A stretch of 64,000 nt of DNA from WJMT01 sp964599635 (GTDB lineage Bacteria > Acidobacteriota > Aminicenantia > Aminicenantales > Aminicenantaceae): contig CAZRGM010000002.1 of assembly GCA_964599635.1 (NCBI GenBank), positions 1 to 64,000 of the forward strand, in the 5' to 3' direction. Positions 8,769-16,695 of this stretch are shown in pieces. Positions within the stretch are counted from its first letter, which is position 1. Each line of letters opens with the position of its first letter. Made by a program: the position numbers and the translations under genes. Below the pieces are notes generated by a model that searched no databases, had not been told where the DNA came from, and worked only from the letters and a program-made list of their open reading frames with translations.

Positions 8769-9918
8769 TTAATTTAAAAAAAATGATCAAAGGATTATCC
8801 TTCATAGTGAATTTAAAATTTTGAAATCCTTTAATATGATTCTTGTATTTAGTAAATCTATCACTATCATCTATCACTAAAATCAAACCATTTTGATAGG
8901 ACCCAGCTATATAATTAAAATTAAGATAATTCTGGGGATCTATAGGACTATTTATTAACTTAAAATAAGAATATTTACGAATCACAAAGTTATCGAGATC
9001 TACTAACCAAAATTTATAAATATTTGACTCGCGGCATATCTCGGTGACAAACAAATTATTCTTATAATATAATATTTCATCAAAACGATGTAATCTTAAT
9101 TTGATTTTCATCCTATCTTCTTCGGATAAACCAGATTTGTTCCATATACTTTCAATTCTGTCGTTTTTGCTTGAAAAACAATATTTACTAAAAATTTTAT
9201 TCTCTATATCATATCTGTTATAACATAAATTATAGGTATCAATGAAATATAATTCCCTATCACTTCCGCTTAATAATATAGAAGGAGAATAGATATACTT
9301 CATCAAATACTTTTCATAAACACCAAATTCATTAATTTTTTTTAACCCTGTATTATAAACATATACGGAGCTTTTGTTACGCAGTCCTATTGATCTATTG
9401 CGCATAACATCAAGAAATAATTCATCTTGAATTATCTTTATACCTCCGCTAAATATATTTATTTTTCTCTCTTCCAAGAACTCTCCTGTTTTTTTATATT
9501 TAATAATTTTATAAACAGTAAGCAAATAAACATTTCCCATAGAGTCAAAATCAAATCCCCTAATTGTCTGATACTCACCAGGTCCCTGACCACGTCTCCC
9601 GTATCTGTTTAAAAATTTGCCTTTTTGATCAAAACGGAATAATGCCTGTTGAGAGTATTCATCAAGTAAAAAAATATACCCATTTTTATCTATCCTTACT
9701 CGATTTGCATAGCCAAATAAAGAATCATCTGATATCTCTGGTTTAATTATTTTCTCTATTTGGCCTATATCATAAATATTATCAATTTGAAAATCCTTTA
9801 TTAAAAAATATTTTTCCCCAATAACAATATTCTGTTTATTTTTGTTGCTACAAGAGATGAATAAAAAAGAACAAAGAAATATTGTAAAAAGTAATTTTCC
9901 GCTAAATTTGAAATACAT
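8761..9918 (-). CDS. 6-bladed beta-propeller lipoprotein
   Basis: 385 aa from ATG 9918. An upstream in-frame ATG at 9954 would add 12 residues before the signal and is less likely. The lipobox is LFISC, so the protein is probably anchored on the cell surface or in the periplasm. The body shows NHL/6-bladed-propeller blades: YGRRGQGPGEYQTIRGFDFD is the hallmark loop, followed by DSMGNVYLL-type strands. Proteins of this family in Bacteroidetes are often encoded beside small secreted Cys-containing peptides, as here. It is strongly AT-rich compared with the genes after 10.7 kb. Its molecular function is unknown. Confidence 0.82.
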   Translation of the reverse strand: MYFKFSGKLLFTIFLCSFLFISCSNKNKQNIVIGEKYFLIKDFQIDNIYDIGQIEKIIKPEISDDSLFGYANRVRIDKNGYIFLLDEYSQQALFRFDQKGKFLNRYGRRGQGPGEYQTIRGFDFDSMGNVYLLTVYKIIKYKKTGEFLEERKINIFSGGIKIIQDELFLDVMRNRSIGLRNKSSVYVYNTGLKKINEFGVYEKYLMKYIYSPSILLSGSDRELYFIDTYNLCYNRYDIENKIFSKYCFSSKNDRIESIWNKSGLSEEDRMKIKLRLHRFDEILYYKNNLFVTEICRESNIYKFWLVDLDNFVIRKYSYFKLINSPIDPQNYLNFNYIAGSYQNGLILVIDDSDRFTKYKNHIKGFQNFKFTMKDNPLIIFFKLKG

Positions 9919-10014
9919 TGTTTTCCCTAGTGTTAATTTCCATATTAACACCAATAATAATTGGAAGGGAATAGGCTCTTTATGAGAACTACCCTCCCTC
10001 TTTTTCTCCTCTAA

Positions 10015-10227
10015 TTAAATTTCTAGATCATTACAGTATTGGGGCTCACATAGTTCGTTTCCCCCAGCTATACATCGAGTTTTTTCATGTATCTTATCTG
10101 GACAAAGGGTGTCTACTCGTTCCCACAAAGTTGCATGAGCATCCTGAGAGAAATAAGTTGAAAAAACAGAGATACAGAACAGCAAAGCTAAAATTCCTAA
10201 CAATAAAATTCTAATTTTTTTTAACAT
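10015..10227 (-). CDS. small secreted Cys-containing peptide precursor
   Basis: 70 aa, ATG preceded by GAGAGG. Residues 1-32 form a strong signal peptide ending DAHA. The predicted mature part is ~38 residues with four Cys (TLC, TRC, ELC, QYC), enough for two disulfides. It lies directly upstream of the propeller lipoprotein. The layout resembles NVEALA-type peptides of Bacteroidetes, which also sit beside 6-bladed propellers, but the sequence motif itself is not present. The role is unknown. A secreted peptide recognised or retained by the propeller protein is an inference from context. Confidence 0.65.
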   Translation of the reverse strand: MLKKIRILLLGILALLFCISVFSTYFSQDAHATLWERVDTLCPDKIHEKTRCIAGGNELCEPQYCNDLEI

Positions 10228-10242
10228 GTTTTGACCTCTCTT

Positions 10243-10314
10243 TCATTTAATAATGCATTGATTTACCCAGAAGATCAAATTAACCAAAAAAGGATTAAGT
10301 ATTTTAGGTTCCAT
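10243..10314 (-). CDS. 23-aa leader ORF upstream of the secreted peptide gene
   Basis: ATG at 10314, 23 codons, TGA at 10243-10245. A near-perfect ribosome site GAGGAGG at 10320-10326 sits five bases before the ATG, far stronger than that of any gene downstream. The product begins MEPKILNPFLVNLIF and is hydrophobic in the middle with one Cys near the end. Its stop lies 15 bases before the start of the 70-aa precursor. It may be a translated leader controlling the cassette, or a tiny membrane peptide. No homologue is recognised. Confidence 0.5.
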   Translation of the reverse strand: MEPKILNPFLVNLIFWVNQCIIK

Positions 10315-10342
10315 CAAAACCTCCTCTTATATAATTTTTATC

Positions 10343-10373
10343 ATTTTACAAAAAAAAAAAAAATAAAAGTCAA
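10343..10373 (-). promoter_or_regulatory. probable promoter of the propeller/peptide cassette
   Basis: On the minus strand, TTGACT (10368-10373) is followed 19 bases on by TAAAAT (10343-10348), with a T-tract spacer. The spacing is long, so the -10 assignment is uncertain. It lies ~25 bases upstream of the leader ORF's ribosome site. Confidence 0.4.
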
Positions 10374-10390
10374 GAAAAGAAAATAATTAA

Positions 10391-10655
10391 CCTGAATAAA
10401 CTGGATGATGAACAAGCCGAGGTTGCTGCAGATGCAAGGCACAGAGCATGAAGTCGTGCTCCTTCACTGCGAATGCCCTGGTACGAAGTAAATACAGCAA
10501 GATCGTCTCGCCTGAGAGGTAAAAAAAATGTCGATTAAAATTAAAATACAGACAGAAAAAATGTTCAAGACAATGTTCTTGAAAAAATCCTGCATATCTC
10601 TGAAAATATATTAATCATAAAAATATCGCCATTTTTTTATGAATAGGTCAGGATA
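10391..10655 (+). repeat. R1 dispersed repeat, long copy 1
   Basis: About 260 bases, highly similar to 11804-12063 in the same orientation. The left part contains GGATGATGAACAAGCCGAGG and GCAGATGCAAGG. The right part contains CCTGCATATCTCTGAAAATA and an AT hairpin around ATCGCCAT. No coding frame is conserved between copies. The rest of 10655-10770 holds an R3-like stretch. Confidence 0.8.
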
Positions 10656-10770
10656 ATTCACTAGTCGAGATTTTATTAACTCGATGAAATTCAGGTATGG
10701 CCGAAGCGACCTAGACTTATGAATAATCAGGTCAATCAAAATCAGCACTGACCTTATGGGTTTTGCAGAC

Positions 10771-11553
10771 TTACAACACTATATGCTTCCGATCTCTTCC
10801 TTTATGCTTCTGCTCTAATATTTTCTCTCTACTGCTGTAAGCCGCTTCAATCGCATTGCTGATACTGTCCTCCCTCGCCACCACACACACAAATTCCTTC
10901 AGCAATCTAATAATGTTTGGACCGAATTTTCGACCCACAACCACATCTATCCCTTCCAGAACTGAAGAAGTGGCTCTGGCCTTCTCTGGATCACCATGCT
11001 TTATAGATTCATCCCCTTTGAACTGAACATTCTCTCTTCTCTCAATAAATTCTTTCTTGTTATCAAAAAATCTGTAAACATAGAAATATTTGGCCATTCC
11101 CACATGATCATCATTTAAATTCTTGCCATCATCTGTACCAAAAGCGATTGAAAAATCTTCCTGAATTTTTTTATCCTGGAATAAATTTTTCCCTAAAAGG
11201 ATCTCCATTTCTTTGTGAATAATTCCATAGATTTCTTTCTCTAACTGTTCTGAATTCAGCTTTTTCTCTTTATTATGTCCTAAACTCGAGGAAACTTCGA
11301 TATAGCGGTCCACGATTATCCCTTCTCTCTCAAAAAGCTTCCTCCCGCATTGGACATCACAGGCGTCTATCAAAATACTTTTACCTGTATCTTTCATAAC
11401 CTCATTAAATTTCCACGGCACAATCAAAGCAGAAAGGCATCCAATTTTTATATCATCAGGGTTTTCTTCCCATATTCTTATACAAGCCTTGGATACAGCC
11501 ACCCCCGCTTCATTCCCGCCATCGCAGGGAAAAATCAAAACTTTATCTCCCAT
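10771..11553 (-). CDS. DGC-domain protein fused to a NifX-like domain
   Basis: 260 aa. The N-terminal ~85 residues look like the DGC (putative zinc/metal-binding) family: FPCDGGNEAGVAVSKA near the start and LIDACDVQCGRKLFE at ~65-80, giving Cys10, Cys65 and Cys69-type ligands. The C-terminal ~70 residues (KARATSSVLEGIDVVVGRKF and GPNIIRLLKEF) resemble the dinitrogenase FeMo-cofactor (NifX/NafY) fold. The middle is hydrophilic and unassigned. A metal- or cluster-handling role is inferred from both halves. The next plus-strand gene encodes another NifX-type protein, which supports a shared theme. The gene lies between two direct R1 repeats. Confidence 0.6.
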   Translation of the reverse strand: MGDKVLIFPCDGGNEAGVAVSKACIRIWEENPDDIKIGCLSALIVPWKFNEVMKDTGKSILIDACDVQCGRKLFEREGIIVDRYIEVSSSLGHNKEKKLNSEQLEKEIYGIIHKEMEILLGKNLFQDKKIQEDFSIAFGTDDGKNLNDDHVGMAKYFYVYRFFDNKKEFIERRENVQFKGDESIKHGDPEKARATSSVLEGIDVVVGRKFGPNIIRLLKEFVCVVAREDSISNAIEAAYSSREKILEQKHKGRDRKHIVL

Positions 11554-11803
11554 AAATTTCCTTTATTTTAGCAGCTTTTATCTTACCTGAACCCTTCATA
11601 AAAAACGGCCCTGCTTTCATTATTATATCTATTTTCTCTGCTTTTTAAAACAACGATAAAACTTTGTTAAAAATCCTTTATCTTCTTAATCATGTATCCA
11701 ATTGTTTAAATTATTCTCATTTATAGTTGAATTGATCGCCTCTTTACAAATGAAATTAAGAGTACTATTATATGTCTTTAGTGATAGTGGTTTTCATTAT
11801 CAT

Positions 11804-12063
11804 CTAACCTGGATGATGAACAAGCCGAGGTTGCTGCAGATGCAAGGCGCAGGGCATGAAGTCGCGGTCCTTCACTACGAATGCTCTGGTACGAAGCAGA
11901 TGCTGTGAGATCGGCTTGCCTTAATGGTAAAAAAATGGCAATTAAAATTAAAATACAAACAGAAAAAATGTTCAAGACATTGTTCTTGAAAAAGTCCTGC
12001 ATATCTCTGAAAATAAATTAATCATGAAAATATCGCCATTTTTTTATGAATAGGTCAGGCTAA
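11804..12063 (+). repeat. R1 dispersed repeat, long copy 2
   Basis: Second full-length copy, about 1.41 kb downstream of the first in direct orientation. CAAGCCGA near its left end and TCGGCTTG in its middle form an 8-bp inverted pair. The right end is the shared hairpin and ATGAATAGGTCAGG. Bases 11554-11803 otherwise show nothing coding. Confidence 0.8.
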
Positions 12064-12137
12064 ATCATAAATCTTCCAAATTCACAAACAGATAAAAGAA
12101 TTGGAGAACAAGAAAATTAACGGAAAGGAGAAATTAA

Positions 12138-12737
12138 ATGAAAATAGCTGCAACAGCGGCACAACCTGACATTTCCTCTGACATCGATCCTAGATTCGGC
12201 AGAAGCCCTTATTTTATTATTGTTGATTCCGAAACAATGGAATCCGAGGTTATAGATAACTCCAGTGCTGGAGCAGTCAGTGGGGCTGGAGTCCAGGCAG
12301 CTCAATTCATTGCGAACAAAGGGGTCAAATTGATCCTTACAGGAAGCTGCGGCCCCAATGCTTTTCAGACTTTTCAAGCCGCAGGAGTCGAAATCATAAC
12401 CGGAGTGAGCGGCCCCATCAAACAAGCGATCCAGCAATATAAATCAGGAAATCTGAATCAAACAGCTCAAGCCAATGTTCCTTCCCATTTCGGAATGGGG
12501 AGAGGCTGGGGTATGGGAAGAGGCATGGGAAGAGGCACGGGAAGAGGCATGCGCCAGGGATTAGGCTTTACTCCTTTTGACCAGCCTTCGGGAGCCTTCC
12601 CCGGAGAGACAAATCCCACTCAGCTCACTTCAGAGCAGGAACTCAACTATCTCAAACAACAAGCTGAAAATCTTAAAAATCAGATAGAAAGTATCTCAAA
12701 AAAAATTGAAGAACTGGAGAAAAAAGATCAGGAATAA
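12138..12737 (+). CDS. NifB/NifX-family cluster-binding protein with Gly/Arg/Met-rich tail
   Basis: 199 aa, ATG with AAAGGAG upstream. Residues 1-105 form the dinitrogenase Fe-Mo cofactor biosynthesis (NifX/NifB C-terminal) fold: KIAATAAQPDISSDIDPRFG, YFIIVDSETME and KLILTGSCGPNAFQTF. This is typical of small MTH1175-like proteins, not of nitrogen fixation itself. Residues ~115-135 are a low-complexity run of GMGRGMGRG-type repeats. The end (residues ~165-199) is a Glu/Lys coiled coil. No nif genes are in the window, so a general Fe-S or metal-cluster role is more likely. Confidence 0.85.
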   Translation: MKIAATAAQPDISSDIDPRFGRSPYFIIVDSETMESEVIDNSSAGAVSGAGVQAAQFIANKGVKLILTGSCGPNAFQTFQAAGVEIITGVSGPIKQAIQQYKSGNLNQTAQANVPSHFGMGRGWGMGRGMGRGTGRGMRQGLGFTPFDQPSGAFPGETNPTQLTSEQELNYLKQQAENLKNQIESISKKIEELEKKDQE

Positions 12738-12793
12738 AAACGCATGTTTCGGCATATCTGAAGTGGAAAATGCCCGCCTTCCTTCCGAAAAGG

Positions 12794-12819
12794 CCCTATT
12801 AGCTTAGCAGCTAATAGGG
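12794..12819 (+). terminator. hairpin after the NifX-type gene
   Basis: CCCTATTAGCT / AGCTAATAGGG form an 11-bp perfect stem around a TAGC loop, followed by a T-rich but not pure tail. It lies 57 bases after the stop. It is probably an imperfect intrinsic terminator. Confidence 0.55.
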
Positions 12820-12930
12820 ACACTCTTTCTTTGTTATCACAGGATTAGAAACTTATCATTGACTGTCTCTGTTTCTTAGTTTTATGATGGTTGATGAATC
12901 CATTTTAAGGATTGAAATCAAGGAGGAGTG

Positions 12931-14442
12931 ATGTCAGATAAATCTCTAAAATTTTTATTGTCCTTTCTGTTGCTATTGTGTTTGATCCCTTATGCTGCTC
13001 AAGCACAAATACCAACCCAGGTTAAAAATTTAATCAAACAGGGGGAATTCACCAAAGCCCAGCAGTTAATGAGGCAGGAACTGGCGACTAACTTAAAGAT
13101 GACTGCCGAGCAGCGGCTTGACATCTCTTTTGAAATCGAGCGATTAGAGAGGATCAAAAAAGATTTTTTAAGAACCGAGCAAGAAATTATCGAATATATC
13201 AAATCCTATGCCCCTCAGGTCACCGAAACGGATTTGAGCCGCTGGGAACAAGAGAAATCACTCGAGTCTATGATTATTGATGGTGAAAAACGATATTTTA
13301 ATCAGGCGGGACCCAATCTATTCCGAATCAACCAGGAATTAAAAAAGCTCAAAAAAGCCAAAGAAAAACCAAGATCTCCTTCTCTTTATAATCGATTAAA
13401 AGATGTAAAAAGCATTACCGAGACCGCCCAGAATTCCGGAAAAAAATATGTTAATCCTGTCCATGTCCGAGTAACTTATACTCTTACTGTAAATAAAGAC
13501 GCAGTGCCTGCTGGAGAAGTGATTCGATGCTGGCTGCCGTTCCCCCGCGAAATCCCCCATCGGCAAACAAGTGTCAAACTCATATCGAGCAAGCCGGAAA
13601 AACATATTATCGCTGATAACCAAAACTATCTTCAGCAGTCCATTTATCTGGAGCAAACTGCAGAAGCCGGAAAATCACCCTTTTTTGAAGTTGTGTTTGA
13701 ATTCAAGAATTATGCGGTTTATCAAAAAATCGATCCTCACAAAGTGAAGCCCGCAAAAATGAATCCTGATCTTGAACCCTTTGTTCAGGAACGACCGCCT
13801 CATGTTGTTTTCTCTGATAAGTTAAAAACTTTAAACAAGCAGATTGTGGGCGATGAAAAAAATCCCTATTTTATCGCTCAGAAAATATTTAAATTCATAA
13901 ATGATAACATCCCCTGGGCCTCAGCCCGAGAATATTCAACCATTCCCAATATCAGCGACTACGTTTATCGTCATAGGCACTGCGATTGTGGAATGCACTC
14001 TATTTTCTTTATCACCATGTGCCGAATGAATGGTATCCCGGCACGGTGGCAATCCGGCTGGACCACCAAACCAGGCGGGGGAGGAATGCATGATTGGGGA
14101 GAAATCTACTTTGAGCCTTACGGATGGCTACCTGTTGATTCGGATATTGGATTATTGAATTCAAATGATGAAAATATAAAGTGGTTTTTCCTGGGAAGCA
14201 TGGATGCCTATCGGTTGATTGTGAACGATGACTATTCCCGACCTTTTTATCCGGCAAAAATTCATCATCGCTCTGAAACTATTGATTTTCAGCGAGGAGA
14301 GGTCGAGTGGAGAGGTGGAAATCTTTATTTTGATCAGTGGGACTGGGATTATGAGGTTAAGTTATTAAGTTATGAACGAGAACGGATTCCGGCATGGATA
14401 TTTGGCGCCTTTGATAGGTTTTTTCCCTTAAATGGTTGTTGA
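12931..14442 (+). CDS. exported transglutaminase-like protein
   Basis: 503 aa from ATG 12931; a GTG at 12928 is too close to the AGGAGG site. The signal peptide ends ...PYAAQAQ. Residues ~20-150 are helical. From ~170 comes a beta-sandwich-like segment with RVTYTL and VIRCWLPFPRE. The transglutaminase core spans ~320-410, with Cys353 in HCDCGMHS, NGIPARW, His387 in MHDWGEIYF and Asp403 in LPVDSD. All three triad residues are present, so it is likely an active thiol hydrolase or transamidase acting outside the cytoplasm. The next gene follows after ~50 bases and may be co-transcribed. Confidence 0.85.
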   Translation: MSDKSLKFLLSFLLLLCLIPYAAQAQIPTQVKNLIKQGEFTKAQQLMRQELATNLKMTAEQRLDISFEIERLERIKKDFLRTEQEIIEYIKSYAPQVTETDLSRWEQEKSLESMIIDGEKRYFNQAGPNLFRINQELKKLKKAKEKPRSPSLYNRLKDVKSITETAQNSGKKYVNPVHVRVTYTLTVNKDAVPAGEVIRCWLPFPREIPHRQTSVKLISSKPEKHIIADNQNYLQQSIYLEQTAEAGKSPFFEVVFEFKNYAVYQKIDPHKVKPAKMNPDLEPFVQERPPHVVFSDKLKTLNKQIVGDEKNPYFIAQKIFKFINDNIPWASAREYSTIPNISDYVYRHRHCDCGMHSIFFITMCRMNGIPARWQSGWTTKPGGGGMHDWGEIYFEPYGWLPVDSDIGLLNSNDENIKWFFLGSMDAYRLIVNDDYSRPFYPAKIHHRSETIDFQRGEVEWRGGNLYFDQWDWDYEVKLLSYERERIPAWIFGAFDRFFPLNGC

Positions 14443-14492
14443 AGGCTCCGTGGTTAAATAAAATGAAAGTGATAAAAAAAAGGAGGATGAAA

Positions 14493-15452
14493 ATGAAAAT
14501 CATATTGAGCTTTTTTCTTATAGCGGCCTTTATTTTTGGCGCTACCCTCACATCCGGGGCTTCCACTTCCATAAAAAAAGTCCAGAAATACCGGGAAAAT
14601 CATGAACATCAAATCATTAAAGAATTCATGGAGCTTCTGTCTATTCCCAATGTTTCTTCAGATACGGTCAACATCCGGAAAAACGCTGAATTCATCCAAT
14701 CCATGATGGAAAAACGGGGGATCCAAACCAGAGTCATGGAAACCCAAGGGAATCCCATTGTTTACGGAGAGCTGAACAATCCCCAATCCACTCAAACCTA
14801 TCTGTTTTATGTTCACTATGACGGACAGCCCGTAGACCCTGAAGAATGGACTGACACTCATCCCTTTGAACCCGCTTTAAGACCGGGAAAATTGAAATCC
14901 GGAACCTGTGAGCCCAAACCCATTCCTTTCCCGGAACCGGGCGAAAAATTCAAAAAAGACTGGAGGATCTATGCCCGGGGTTCTTCGGATGACCGGGCCC
15001 CCATCATCGGACTGCTCACCGCCATAGACATCCGCATGGTCAAAGGAAATGAACCGGATGATATGAGACAAAAAGTCATAGACCATATCAAAGAAGAGGG
15101 ATACCATGTGGTGTCCCAAACGCCGGATCATAAAACCAGGATGACCTATGAGAAAATCGCCAAAGTTATGAAGTCTGAAGTAGGCTATAAGGCTTATAAA
15201 ACGCCCATGGATTCTCCTCTGGTCCAGGAAGTCATCCATTCAGTCACCCAACACTGCGAACAGGCTCCTGTGCTCTTGCCCTCTCTGGGAGGCTCTCTTC
15301 CTATCTATCTGTTCCACGAGACTCTGAGTGTTCCCATCATAGGACTTCCCATAACCAATCATGACAACAATCAGCACCAGCCGGACGAGAATTTCCGAAT
15401 CGGCCATTTATGGACCGGAATCGAAACCTACACTGCTATCATCATTGAATAA
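14493..15452 (+). pseudogene. M20-family peptidase with internal in-frame deletion
   Basis: 319 aa from ATG 14493, with AGGAGG six bases upstream and a signal peptide. The N-terminal part keeps the first zinc-binding motif (FYVHYDGQPVDP) and the second Asp motif (ARGSSDDRAPIIGLLTAID). The next residues, IRMVKGNEPDDM, belong to the far C-terminal lid/catalytic return region of related exported M20 peptidases, which are ~500-560 aa. Roughly 180-200 residues are missing. These include the Glu-Glu catalytic/metal motif and the dimerisation domain. The C-terminal His motif (ITNHDNNQHQPDEN) remains. The frame is open, so a truncated protein could be made, but it should not be catalytic. Deletion size is estimated from family length. 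Confidence 0.7.
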
Positions 15453-15606
15453 GGAGAAGAAGTCTTAATTCGCGATGTAGCTGCTTCTGTAAGTGACTCT
15501 GTAGAAGCCAATCTTGACTCTGACCCGGATGTTCCAAAAGCAAGAGCAGCTTTTTCATTGTTCGGCTTCCAGCCCAAATATAAATCAAACAAAAAATTGT
15601 CAATAC
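15453..15606. other. intergenic stretch with a coding-like relic
   Basis: Between the M20 remnant and the terminator, one plus-strand frame reads RDVAASVSDSVEANLDSD without a start codon. It may be a small relic or chance. No supported gene is present. Confidence 0.3.
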
Positions 15607-15608
15607 GT

Positions 15609-15637
15609 AAAAAAAAGGGCTTAAAGCTTTTAAGCCC
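15609..15637 (-). terminator. intrinsic terminator of the sigma/anti-sigma/DUF4097 operon
   Basis: On the minus strand, GGGCTTAAA / TTTAAGCCC form a 9-bp stem with a 3-base loop followed by eight T. It lies about 30 bases past the DUF4097 stop. Confidence 0.8.
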
Positions 15638-15668
15638 TAAGCCCTTAATGGGATTGTTATCTGTATGT

Positions 15669-16682
15669 TCAGCGTTTGATGAGATGAATGTCTCCGCTGA
15701 AAGTTTTGAGTTCTATATCAGCTCCGCCTCCGTTAACTCTTCCGTTTAATTCTTTGTTGCTGATCTTTCCTGAAACCGTGATATCAAAATCACTGTTTAT
15801 GCTTCCGCTAAAAGTTTTTGACCTCAGTCTAAATTTGGAATCTTTAGGTATCCTCAGGTAAATTCCTCCGCTGTGCGACTTCATGTAATAGCGTCCTTCT
15901 CTGTTGATGTCCCCAATATACTCCACCTTACCGCTTAAAGATTCAGCATTGACTTTTATGGCTCCTTTCACATCCATGAGTTCAACTTCGCCGCTCACAG
16001 TTTCTGCCTCGATATCTCCGTTTTTGATGTCTTGAAGGGTTATTTCCCCAGAGACTGTCTTCAAATCCGCATCTCCGGTCACATTCTTGACTTCTATGTC
16101 TCCACTTACAGAATTACAGTTTACTCCATCAGATGCATTGGTGACAGTGACGTCCCCGCTCACGGATTTGGCTCGTGCAAAACTGGAAGCATCCATGACC
16201 TCGACATCTCCGCTCACAGTTTCTGCATGAAGTTCTCCTCCGATTTTTTCAGCCATCACATCCCCGCTCACAGAATGAACATCAGCTTCAGCCTGATCCG
16301 GAACAATCAGCCAAAAATCCACTGAAAAATCTTTGATTTTCCGGTTAAAAATATTTTCCCGGGGATAATCAGTTTTGATGGTGAGAGTATCTCCCTGTTT
16401 GGAAACATCAATTTTAACCAGGTCAAATCTTTCCTGAGCTATTTTCTCAGAAGAAGCTTTAGTTGTTTTAACGGCTCTGATGGAGACTTCTGCTTTGTCC
16501 CAAGTTTTGACTTCAATATCTCCAGAGATGTTTCTGAGAATCACTGTGCCTGTTTTAGATAGAGCTACGGTATCTTCGAACTTCTGCTCATACTTCTGAT
16601 TCGCTGATGAATACTGAGGGATCATTCCAAAAAATAAAAGAATCCCCATGATGACTAAAATGGAACTCATTTTTTTTATCAT
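15669..16682 (-). CDS. DUF4097-family exported beta-repeat protein
   Basis: 337 aa with an N-terminal signal/anchor (ILVIMGILLFFGMIP). The body is a parallel-beta repeat built on V(S)GDVxxxxxSGDI units; VSGDV, VSGDI, VSGEI and VSGEV recur every 15-20 residues from ~130 to 290. This is characteristic of the DUF4097 putative adhesin family. It lies 13 bases after the anti-sigma gene in the same operon. DUF4097 proteins commonly accompany ECF sigma/anti-sigma pairs, which suggests an envelope-stress output or sensor. Ligand and exact role are unknown. Confidence 0.88.
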   Translation of the reverse strand: MIKKMSSILVIMGILLFFGMIPQYSSANQKYEQKFEDTVALSKTGTVILRNISGDIEVKTWDKAEVSIRAVKTTKASSEKIAQERFDLVKIDVSKQGDTLTIKTDYPRENIFNRKIKDFSVDFWLIVPDQAEADVHSVSGDVMAEKIGGELHAETVSGDVEVMDASSFARAKSVSGDVTVTNASDGVNCNSVSGDIEVKNVTGDADLKTVSGEITLQDIKNGDIEAETVSGEVELMDVKGAIKVNAESLSGKVEYIGDINREGRYYMKSHSGGIYLRIPKDSKFRLRSKTFSGSINSDFDITVSGKISNKELNGRVNGGGADIELKTFSGDIHLIKR

Positions 16683-16695
16683 ATCTTTCCTCCTA

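Noticed and set aside
11702..12002. Short ORFs of 68 and 74 codons inside the R1 repeat
   Set aside because: Not conserved in frame with the other R1 copy at 10391 and no ribosome site.
12138..12737. Nitrogen-fixation locus
   Set aside because: NifX-type folds alone are not diagnostic. No nifHDK, nifB radical-SAM or nifEN gene is in the window.
15473..15600. Small gene after the M20 remnant
   Set aside because: The coding-like frame has no ATG, GTG or TTG start and the AGGAG lies in front of a stop.
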